DNA from: Ruminococcus sp.
Lineage (GTDB): Bacteria > Bacillota > Clostridia > Oscillospirales > Ruminococcaceae
Length of the DNA stretch: 56,326 bases
Direction: 5' to 3'
Assembly (NCBI GenBank): GCA_017437285.1
Contig: JAFSBM010000200.1
Location: 1-56,326, forward strand
Positions within the stretch are counted from its first letter, which is position 1, and every line of letters starts with the position of its first letter. Positions 47,186 to 54,399 of this stretch are shown one piece after another. The position numbers and the translations under genes were made by a program. The notes beneath the pieces are model-generated. The model made no database searches. It had not been told where the DNA came from and saw only the letters and a program-made list of their open reading frames with translations.

Positions 47186-50100
47186 ATGAGTCAGGCACCT
47201 ATGAATCCCCCCGTACCTCCGCAGAATGCTGCATCCGCATCCTATGCGGCACTGTATGCACCACAGGAGGGCAAGGGCAAAAAGAAGAAAAAAGGGAAAG
47301 CCCTATGGATTTTCCTCATCATCGTGCTGCTGATTGTCGGCGTGATTCTACTGATTCGGTGGAGCAACAAAAAAGCGACCGATCTGCTTAGCAGCAATCT
47401 TACCCCCTATTCCTTTGGATACAGCGGCTATGATTATCACGAATACGTCACGCAGGACATTTACGTTCCCACGGAGATTTATCTTGCAAACGGCAAGGCA
47501 GTACCGATCAAGTGGAGTTCGAAGAACGATGAAGTACTGGATGCACAAGGCAAGGTGCAGCGTCCTGAGTCCGAGAACCAGGAGGTTACCCTTACTGCTG
47601 CCATCCGCTACGGTCTTGGAAAGGGCGAGGCGGATTTCAGTTTTAATGTCATCAAGACCGATCACGTCCACCGAAGCGAGGTCTATGTGCTGACAAAAGA
47701 GGAAGTCGCATCGGGCGAGGCAACGCATCATCTGTTCGTAGGCTTTGAAGATGAAGACGAGGAGAACATTTTCAGTGTTTACGGCAATTTCGGACAGACG
47801 AAGGTCACTTCCATGGAGGACGCACTTTATGTCATGGAGCTGTATCGTCCCCTATTCAATCTCGATGAGTCCCACCAGTTCGTTGCAGAGGATGTTATGC
47901 CCGGCAACGGCACCAAGACCTACAAGCTGCGGCAGGTGTGCAACGGCATCCCCTACTGGAACAATTCGGTTTCGATGACGGTGAAAGAGGATGGCAAATT
48001 GGAGGCAATCAACCTGCATGTTTGCAGAGATACACAGGTCAACTGCGACTTCTCCGTGACGGAGGAGGAGCTGACTGCGATTGCAGCCGCCGAGCTTGGC
48101 GAAGAAGCTGTCGTTGCTGTCCCCGAAAAGGGCATCTATGTGGATACGAACGGCTGCCCCTCTCCTGCATATCGTTTCTATGCGGCATCCATGGATGCAT
48201 TTGAGAATGAAAAAACGCTCAAGACGTACAAATTGGAAGTAGATGCCGAAACAAAGGAGATTCTCAGCAAGAGCAGCACGATCAATACTCTGCTGGACAC
48301 ACAGGTTGCACAGGCAATTGTCGATGCAGCGGAAACCGAAACGGCTTCTTCGAAGACGGCGGGGGCGAGTGAGGAAGCAGATTTGATTTGCTGGGCTAAA
48401 TTGTTAAACGGTTTATGTGCAACAGAAACTGTGCAGGCAGAGGATGTATTCGGAAACGAACGTGAATTTATAGTGAGTCGAATTGATATGCCGATCACCG
48501 ATCTTTACTATATGCATGATCCCTTCCGTAGAATTTCAGTTGCTCATGCAGATATGGATGAGTTTTACAAAATGATTGTCAGAAGTAATTTTGATGGAAA
48601 TCAAGTCCTGTCACAAATCATGGCTTTGGAGCAAATGCACATATTTTTATCAAATAATTCGTTTACGCCGGAAGATTTTGTTGCGTATATTCAAAATACA
48701 TTCGATGCCATCGAGCTCGCTCAGAACGGCACAGAAGTTATACTTGGTGCATTCAAAGCCAATTTTATGCCAATGTTATATGTAAAAAACTTTGACAATA
48801 AACGTGCGGTATCCTCCTATGTCAATCTTCGTGATACCTATGACTGGTATCTGGAGCATCTGAATCGAAATTCCCTTGACGGAAAAGGACAACTGATTGC
48901 CTGTGCAGTCGATATGAAATCTGTTAAAGATAACGCTGCTTTTTTCCCAATTGGCGAATACTTTATTGCCGCACCTGAAGATACTTTGTTCACTTACCCT
49001 CCCTGCGGTGCTTTAGATACGATGGCACATGAATACACCCATGGCGTTTTTTACCATGTAGTCGGAGATCTTAGCGACGGCGGTTATATGAGTGAAGCCA
49101 TAAATGAAGGCTATGCCGATATTTTCGGATGTCTGGTGGAAGGCAACTGGAAGATGGGAGAAACTGTTGCCGATAAGGTGATGCGTGACCCTACGGGTAC
49201 AGAAACAGAGCTTCTTTGTGACTATAAATACCCTACAAGATATTTCGGCGAGCATTGGAGCCTCTCAGACGGACATATCGACGGTATCCTCCTGAGCCGT
49301 GCTGCGTATCAGATGACGCAAAGCGGCTTTACTGAGGAGGATGTCGCCAATATCTGGTATAAATCCATGGGGTATGGCTACGATACACGCAGCGATTTTC
49401 TAAGTGTTCGCTACAATGTCATCCAAGCTGCAAGAAATCTCGGATATACAGTTGAAGAAATCGTTGTCATTGAGGACATTTTCGGTCTTATGGGCATCGG
49501 CACTACTGCCACCCGTGAATTAAGAAATGCCGCAATTCGCGGCCATGAACTGATGGACGATTTCACAGACGAAAAATTCCTGATGCCGATGACACCCCTT
49601 CTGGCGGTTCTGGGTGACATGCCGGTGTACATTTATCATCTGGATAACGGTGAGCCTGTGGAATATACGGATGAAGAAATCTCCGAGATGATGTCTGCGG
49701 CACTTTCCTACAAGCTTGCGGCGATCGTCAACGAAATTCCCTTTTATTTCACGGAGGAAGAAATCACCCAGATACTGTCTGAGTTGACGGGCTATGCTGC
49801 CGACGATGTTCCGCCTTCTGATTTCACGAATCAAAAAATCTATGAGATGTTTTCTGCATGGGAATCCTACCAGCTTACCGATACCAACATTCATGAATAT
49901 AATCCGGACATCCCCATCGAAAAGAAGATTACAGTAAAATATGAGCGAGTCTCGAAAGCAAAATTTGATATGTACGAAGCGATGCTATCGAAAGATCTTA
50001 TCACGAAATACAGCGAAATCATTTTAGATCAGATGGGTACTGAGGCAGGTGATGCGAAAGAATATCTGGAGCTTGCAGACAGCGAATTCATGCGGTATGT

Positions 50101-50212
50101 ATGGGATCCCTCCGTCCATGAATGCCCTCCCTACATCTTCTGGACAGACTGCGTCGGCGTGGATTTCTACATTCTGGCAAAAATGGGCTATTTTACTGAG
50201 TCAGAAGAATAA
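47186..50212 (+). CDS. Membrane-anchored M4 (thermolysin-like) metallopeptidase
   Basis: The protein of 1,008 residues starts at the second of two close ATGs, because GGAGG directly abuts the first (47180) and is six bases from the second. A Pro/Ala-rich cytoplasmic start and a Lys cluster precede one membrane helix (about 40-60), so the bulk is outside. Zinc-site residues are HEYTH (His615, Glu616, His619) and NEGYAD (Glu641). DGHIDG near 690 fits the catalytic His region of thermolysin. Residues about 170-370 resemble the FTP/PepSY propeptide. It probably cleaves surface or nutrient proteins. The C-terminal 250 residues are unassigned. It has its own promoter and terminator. Confidence 0.88.
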   Translation: MSQAPMNPPVPPQNAASASYAALYAPQEGKGKKKKKGKALWIFLIIVLLIVGVILLIRWSNKKATDLLSSNLTPYSFGYSGYDYHEYVTQDIYVPTEIYLANGKAVPIKWSSKNDEVLDAQGKVQRPESENQEVTLTAAIRYGLGKGEADFSFNVIKTDHVHRSEVYVLTKEEVASGEATHHLFVGFEDEDEENIFSVYGNFGQTKVTSMEDALYVMELYRPLFNLDESHQFVAEDVMPGNGTKTYKLRQVCNGIPYWNNSVSMTVKEDGKLEAINLHVCRDTQVNCDFSVTEEELTAIAAAELGEEAVVAVPEKGIYVDTNGCPSPAYRFYAASMDAFENEKTLKTYKLEVDAETKEILSKSSTINTLLDTQVAQAIVDAAETETASSKTAGASEEADLICWAKLLNGLCATETVQAEDVFGNEREFIVSRIDMPITDLYYMHDPFRRISVAHADMDEFYKMIVRSNFDGNQVLSQIMALEQMHIFLSNNSFTPEDFVAYIQNTFDAIELAQNGTEVILGAFKANFMPMLYVKNFDNKRAVSSYVNLRDTYDWYLEHLNRNSLDGKGQLIACAVDMKSVKDNAAFFPIGEYFIAAPEDTLFTYPPCGALDTMAHEYTHGVFYHVVGDLSDGGYMSEAINEGYADIFGCLVEGNWKMGETVADKVMRDPTGTETELLCDYKYPTRYFGEHWSLSDGHIDGILLSRAAYQMTQSGFTEEDVANIWYKSMGYGYDTRSDFLSVRYNVIQAARNLGYTVEEIVVIEDIFGLMGIGTTATRELRNAAIRGHELMDDFTDEKFLMPMTPLLAVLGDMPVYIYHLDNGEPVEYTDEEISEMMSAALSYKLAAIVNEIPFYFTEEEITQILSELTGYAADDVPPSDFTNQKIYEMFSAWESYQLTDTNIHEYNPDIPIEKKITVKYERVSKAKFDMYEAMLSKDLITKYSEIILDQMGTEAGDAKEYLELADSEFMRYVWDPSVHECPPYIFWTDCVGVDFYILAKMGYFTESEE

Positions 50213-50216
50213 GCAC

Positions 50217-50248
50217 AAAAACCTCTGATGCGCTGCATCAGAGGTTTT
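50217..50248 (+). terminator. Terminator of the M4 peptidase gene
   Basis: A 14-bp stem (50218-50231 with 50235-50248) with a three-base loop, starting six bases after the stop. The right arm ends in TTTT, followed by CTCTTG. Confidence 0.85.
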
Positions 50249-50288
50249 CTCTTGTTAATGAAGTTCTTCCATAGAAATACAGAAGGAT

Positions 50289-50432
50289 ATGCTTGCTTCC
50301 CATGCCTCTGTATTCACGGAAATCATGTGCTGTGCTTTATCGGATGCCGGAGGAGAAGTCTATGACTATGCTCTTTCACTTGGAATCACAAAGCGCAATC
50401 ATGGTCTGATTATGGCTCCCAATGCTGCGTGA
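50289..50432 (+). CDS. Possible small protein or gene remnant
   Basis: A 47-residue frame begins MLASHASVFTEIMCCALSDA and ends GITKRNHGLIMAPNAA. The composition is protein-like, but AGAAGG is only two bases from the ATG and no promoter is evident, so it may be a remnant of a larger gene. The hairpin at 50488-50522 is the next downstream terminator. No match was recognised. Confidence 0.3.
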   Translation: MLASHASVFTEIMCCALSDAGGEVYDYALSLGITKRNHGLIMAPNAA

Positions 50433-50487
50433 GGCATCAGTCCAAAAGCGGACAGACGGCGCAGGAGGAATGATTGGAGGCAATGAT

Positions 50488-50522
50488 AGCCCGAGAGCTG
50501 CATGATGGCTTTCGGGCTTTTT
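50488..50522 (+). terminator. Terminator upstream of the S41 leader
   Basis: AGCCCGA (50488-50494) pairs with TCGGGCT (50512-50518), followed by TTTTT. It ends whatever transcript covers 50249-50487 and insulates the next promoter. Confidence 0.7.
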
Positions 50523-50532
50523 GATTTGACCA

Positions 50533-50561
50533 TTGCAAATTGATTTTGAGTATGTTATAAT
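50533..50561 (+). promoter_or_regulatory. Promoter of the S41 protease gene
   Basis: TTGCAA (50533-50538), 17 bases, TATAAT (50556-50561). Transcription near 50568 leaves a leader of about 200 bases. Confidence 0.65.
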
Positions 50562-50567
50562 GATACT

Positions 50568-50769
50568 AATCCCTTAAACTCCGATAGGCAAAGTCTATCA
50601 GAGTTTAGCCACGAAGTCCGTGTTAGGGATGACAAGCCGTGTCAAATTCATGCACGGCACATCGCTCATGTCCGACAGAATCCAGACGCACATTCGGGTA
50701 TGAGCGGATAAACTGCCTGAAATGATGATTGTAATCGGTCTTTTGACTGAATCTGAAAGGAGATTGCAC
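50568..50769 (+). promoter_or_regulatory. Structured leader RNA, candidate cis-regulatory element
   Basis: ATCCCT (near 50569) pairs with AGGGAT (near 50623) to close a three-way junction. One arm is TAAACTC-GATAG/CTATC-GAGTTTA with loop GCAAAGT; the other is CACG/CGTG with loop AAGTC. A further stem GCCGTG/CACGGC follows near 50636-50658. I could not match it to a riboswitch class I know. It could regulate the downstream protease gene or simply be a stable leader. Confidence 0.45.
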
Positions 50770-52515
50770 ATGGATACAGTTTTCGGTTCGCTCCGCCATG
50801 CCTTTGACATGGCGAACAAGACGCACATCATCTGGTGTGTCGGCATCCTGCTCATCATGGCCGTTCTGGCCATCCTTCACCACTTCTGGAAAGAGGATGC
50901 CAAGAAAATCAGAATCTGGCGGCTGCTCTGCCTTCTTCCGCTTGCCGCTGCCGTCATCCATTTCCTGATCTATGCGCTCGGTGAACCGCTCATTGCCAGC
51001 TTTTTCATTTTTCTGTACGCCATTGCGCTGCTGGCACTTCTGCCCGTGCCTTTTGCCAAGCGAAGTATCGGCTACAGGGTGACCGCTTGCCTCACCGGCG
51101 TGCTGTCCGCTCTGCTCGGCTTCTATTTCTGCGCCACATCCCCGAACTGCTTTAATTATGCACATATGAGCTATACCGATTCCTTCCATGCGCTTGCAGA
51201 GCAGATGGACAGAACGTATGTCCTCAAGGACTGGAAGGAAGTCGACTTTGCCGCACTGGAAGAAAAGTACATGCCCCTTGTCGAGGAGGCGGAACAAGCA
51301 CAGGATCCTGCAAAGTTCTACGATGCCGTGAATCAGTTCTGCATGGAGCTGCATGACGGCCATGTCTGGGTGTCGCCGGGCTTTGATACGGAGACTTATC
51401 CGCTGCCGGACAAGCCCCGCAATTACGGCCTTTCAATGGTGCAGCTCGATAACGGCGATGTCATTGCCGTTTGCACAACGGAAGAGGTGCAGAAGCTCGG
51501 CATCGAGGATGGCACCCTCATCACCCACTGGAACGGCAAACCCATCGGGCAGGCACTTCTGGAGGACACAAGGGATCAGGGCTTTCCTGTGAAAGCCAAT
51601 GCCGACCGCATTGCACCGATACAGCTGTCCGGCATCGGCGGTGAGACCATCGATGTGACTGTGAAGTATGCGACCGGCACGGAAATGACCGTGACGCTTT
51701 CCGATCTCGGAGGAGAGTCCCCCGCCAGGAAGGCCGCTGATACATTCTCCCGTATGCCGGAGCTGGAAACGGATGAACAGTTCGAAGCATTTCTGGATGC
51801 GAATTTCAGTGTCCGCATGCTCGATGACAAATGCGGTTATCTGGTACTGAATGCAGAGGTAACAAGCAGCGATTTTCAGGATACGCTTGCCTATATCATG
51901 GGCGATCATATCTGGGCAAGGGAGATGTTCCGTGAGAATCTGCGTGAGCTGAGGGCGCAGGGCATGGAGTACCTTGTCATTGATCTGCGGAATAATTTCG
52001 GCGGCTTTGATGAGATCGGCTGTGCATTGACCAGTCTGCTGACCGAAGAGGACTGGTATGGCCAGGGCCTCGGCATCCGCAGAAACGGCGAATACATCAG
52101 CGTTTCCGATCATGGTATCAAGGGCGACGGCGAGTTTGCCGATCTGCAGGTCGTGGCACTGACGAATTACAACTGCGCAAGTGCCGGTGATGGTACATCG
52201 CTCTATCTTTCCAAGCTCCCGAATGTGACGTTGGCAGGCATGACCGATCCCAACGGCTGCAATCAGGAAACCGGCGGCAACTGCGTGCTTTCCGATGGTC
52301 TGATGGTTGTTTCCTATCCGGTCGGACTGATTCTGAACGAAGAGAGCGTACCGAATGTGGATACTGCGCCCGACCGCATCAGCCGCAATCCGGTTGAGGT
52401 GCGCATTCCGTTTGATTATGATGCCGCAGTGCAGATTTTCTTCAGGGGAGAGGATTATGAGCTCGCCTGGGCGATGGCGTATCTGGAAGAACATGCGGCG
52501 TGCGTGCTTGAATAG
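50770..52515 (+). CDS. Membrane-anchored S41-type peptidase
   Basis: The 581-residue protein starts at ATG 50770 behind GAAAGGAG. The first 130 residues hold four membrane helices; the rest should be extracellular. A PDZ-like region lies about 205-300. The S41 (tail-specific protease) core follows: YLVIDLRNNFGG near 405 and NCASAGDGTSLYL near 475, whose Ser is the expected nucleophile. A catalytic Lys cannot be placed with certainty. Such proteins may process exported proteins. The long structured leader is unusual. A clear terminator follows the gene. Confidence 0.82.
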   Translation: MDTVFGSLRHAFDMANKTHIIWCVGILLIMAVLAILHHFWKEDAKKIRIWRLLCLLPLAAAVIHFLIYALGEPLIASFFIFLYAIALLALLPVPFAKRSIGYRVTACLTGVLSALLGFYFCATSPNCFNYAHMSYTDSFHALAEQMDRTYVLKDWKEVDFAALEEKYMPLVEEAEQAQDPAKFYDAVNQFCMELHDGHVWVSPGFDTETYPLPDKPRNYGLSMVQLDNGDVIAVCTTEEVQKLGIEDGTLITHWNGKPIGQALLEDTRDQGFPVKANADRIAPIQLSGIGGETIDVTVKYATGTEMTVTLSDLGGESPARKAADTFSRMPELETDEQFEAFLDANFSVRMLDDKCGYLVLNAEVTSSDFQDTLAYIMGDHIWAREMFRENLRELRAQGMEYLVIDLRNNFGGFDEIGCALTSLLTEEDWYGQGLGIRRNGEYISVSDHGIKGDGEFADLQVVALTNYNCASAGDGTSLYLSKLPNVTLAGMTDPNGCNQETGGNCVLSDGLMVVSYPVGLILNEESVPNVDTAPDRISRNPVEVRIPFDYDAAVQIFFRGEDYELAWAMAYLEEHAACVLE

Positions 52516-52535
52516 TGTTTTTTGTAAGAGGGAAG

Positions 52536-52563
52536 GGCTTCCGGCGTGCCGGAAGCCTTTTTT
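52536..52563 (+). terminator. Terminator of the S41 protease gene
   Basis: A 10-bp GC-rich stem (52536-52545 with 52548-52557) followed by TTTTTT. Confidence 0.88.
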
Positions 52564-52653
52564 ATGAAATCTTAGATCCGACTGCGAAAAAATGGCCGCA
52601 GCTGTGTCTAATAAGTGAAAAGCAAATTTGCAGATCCGGAGGGAGGGAATCAA

Positions 52654-53211
52654 ATGGGCAACGATGCGGATCGCTACCGCCGTTTCCTGGCTGGTGATGA
52701 TGATGAACTGGTTGTGATCATTGAGACCTATTATCAGGGCTTGTCGCTCTATCTGCACAGCATTGTGAAGAATATCTGTGAGGCGGAGGAAATCATGCAG
52801 GCCACCTTCGTGAAGCTCGCTGTGAAAAAACCAAAATTCAACGGGAAAAGTTCGTTCAAGACCTGGCTGTATGCCATCGCACGCAATGAGGCGCTCAATT
52901 ACCTCCGCAGGCGTGCACGTTATGCGGACAGACCGATCGATGAGGCATTTCAGCTTTCCGATGAAACGGATATCGAACAGCAGTACTTGATCGAAGAACG
53001 GAAAATCCAGCTGCATGCCGCCATGAAGCGGCTCAAGCCCGACTATGCACAGGTTCTGTACCTGAAATATTTTGAGGATTTTGACACGCAGGCCATTGCC
53101 GGGATCATGAAGAAGTCATGCCGTCAGGTCGGCGATCTGACCTACCGTGCCAAGAATGCGTTGAAACTTGAACTCGAAAGGATGGGCTTTGTTTATGAAG
53201 AATGCGAATGA
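52654..53211 (+). CDS. ECF-type RNA polymerase sigma factor
   Basis: The 185-residue protein starts at ATG 52654 behind GGAGGGAGG. Region 2 is visible (YHSIV-type helix, then EAEEIMQATFVKL and FKTWLYAIARNEALNYLRRR, about 35-85). Region 4 is present too (LKPDYAQVLYLKYFEDFDTQ to QVGDLTYRAKNALK, about 130-178). The lack of a larger region 1 or 3 marks it as ECF or ECF-like. Its last codons overlap the start of the next gene, which encodes a single-pass membrane protein, the usual place of an anti-sigma factor. The neighbouring scaffoldin suggests a possible link to fibre degradation; that is inference. Confidence 0.9.
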   Translation: MGNDADRYRRFLAGDDDELVVIIETYYQGLSLYLHSIVKNICEAEEIMQATFVKLAVKKPKFNGKSSFKTWLYAIARNEALNYLRRRARYADRPIDEAFQLSDETDIEQQYLIEERKIQLHAAMKRLKPDYAQVLYLKYFEDFDTQAIAGIMKKSCRQVGDLTYRAKNALKLELERMGFVYEECE

Positions 53212-54328
53212 ACTTGCAGATGCTGTGTTCCGTGCACGGGATGCCCACAGGGAAGCGCAGCAGAACAGAATCAGAAAAATCCGTACTTCTGCTGTCATTG
53301 GTACAGCAGCCTGTGCCATCTGCCTGACCGCAGCGGGTGTGGGATACGGCCGCAGACTGCCGGACAGAATGCCTTCGGTGCCACAGAAAGCCGAAATGGA
53401 AGGCACACAGGCTGCCGTGCAGACTGCGCTGCTGCCGGAGGAAAACACAGTACCGGAAACAACGGCGGCATTTACGAAATGTGAACCCGCCGCAGATGCT
53501 CCGATGTCCACAACCGCAGTATGCGTTCCGGAAGGAACGGCATTCTGTACACAGGTGTCATCGGAAACAGCGCACAATGTGGAAGTGAAGACGGAAGCTC
53601 CGACGGCAGAAACGGAAGAATACATTGAGGAACCGCGGTGGGACGAGAAGACGATCTCCGAGCAGTTTGTGACGTTTACAAACGAAAATGGAGAATTTGT
53701 CAGCCGCTGCACGCAGATCGACCGTGTGCATCTCGGTGAAAGGCTGTACGATACGGTGATCGAGGGCTATGATGGCTATGCCGATGAGATCCGCTATGCC
53801 GATGCATCCGTTTATCGCATCAGCGGCATCGAACCGGAATGCGCCGTTGCTGTCCGGTTTCAGGGCTGTGACACGGACTTTGTCTACACAAATCACCACG
53901 ACTATATGCCCAAAACGCTTGGTGAAATGATGGATGCGCTGCATCTTTCTGAGACGATATCCTTCCACACGCTCTATGCCGAACAGGGCGGCAGCATCAC
54001 GGACTATGACCGCGGTCTGCTGCTGTCACTGCTTGAGCAGCACAGGGATCTCCCCCTGCTGGAGGACGATACGCATCACCGCAAGCTGTTCGGTGTCAGC
54101 ACCAACATTGATCTTCTGGGTATTGTGAATAAGTCGCTGGCAGTGACGGAGGATGGCTATCTGACCACGAATCTCATGGAGCGCCGCTATACGTTCTGTA
54201 TCGGCGAGGAGACAGCACTTGCGCTGGCTGATGCACTCGGCATCGAAAAGGCCGCCGTCATCCCTGAGACGGATGATGCAAGTGCCATCGTCACCGAACC
54301 CGCTGTGCCGGAGATGGCAATGGAATAA
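53195..54328 (+). CDS. Single-pass membrane protein, putative sigma-factor partner
   Basis: The 377-residue protein starts at ATG 53195, inside the end of the sigma gene (17-base overlap), so translation is coupled. A short basic cytoplasmic part (about 1-27) leads to one membrane helix (about 29-48). A Thr/Glu/Ala-rich linker (about 70-140) and an outer domain of about 230 residues follow (QIDRVHLGERLYDTVIEGYD at its start, LMERRYTFCIGEETALALAD near its end). Position suggests an anti-sigma factor or sensor, but the cytoplasmic part is too short for a normal zinc anti-sigma domain and has no HxxxCxxC. It may be an effector of the sigma regulon instead. Confidence 0.7.
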   Translation: MKNANELADAVFRARDAHREAQQNRIRKIRTSAVIGTAACAICLTAAGVGYGRRLPDRMPSVPQKAEMEGTQAAVQTALLPEENTVPETTAAFTKCEPAADAPMSTTAVCVPEGTAFCTQVSSETAHNVEVKTEAPTAETEEYIEEPRWDEKTISEQFVTFTNENGEFVSRCTQIDRVHLGERLYDTVIEGYDGYADEIRYADASVYRISGIEPECAVAVRFQGCDTDFVYTNHHDYMPKTLGEMMDALHLSETISFHTLYAEQGGSITDYDRGLLLSLLEQHRDLPLLEDDTHHRKLFGVSTNIDLLGIVNKSLAVTEDGYLTTNLMERRYTFCIGEETALALADALGIEKAAVIPETDDASAIVTEPAVPEMAME

Positions 54329-54338
54329 ATAGTACAGC

Positions 54339-54370
54339 AAGAACGCCTCCCAGAAGGGAGGCGTTCTTTT
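54339..54370 (+). terminator. Terminator of the sigma-partner unit
   Basis: A 12-bp stem (54340-54351 with 54356-54367), loop AGAA, followed by TTTTGTTT. It lies between two convergent genes; the minus-strand T-run is weak. Confidence 0.85.
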
Positions 54371-54399
54371 GTTTCAGCATGTCATTGCAAAGTCAGGAA

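Noticed and set aside
50568-50769. Assignment of the S41 leader to a known riboswitch class
   Set aside because: It lacks the conserved cores of the purine, c-di-GMP, cobalamin, guanidine and ZTP classes as I know them, so it was left unassigned.
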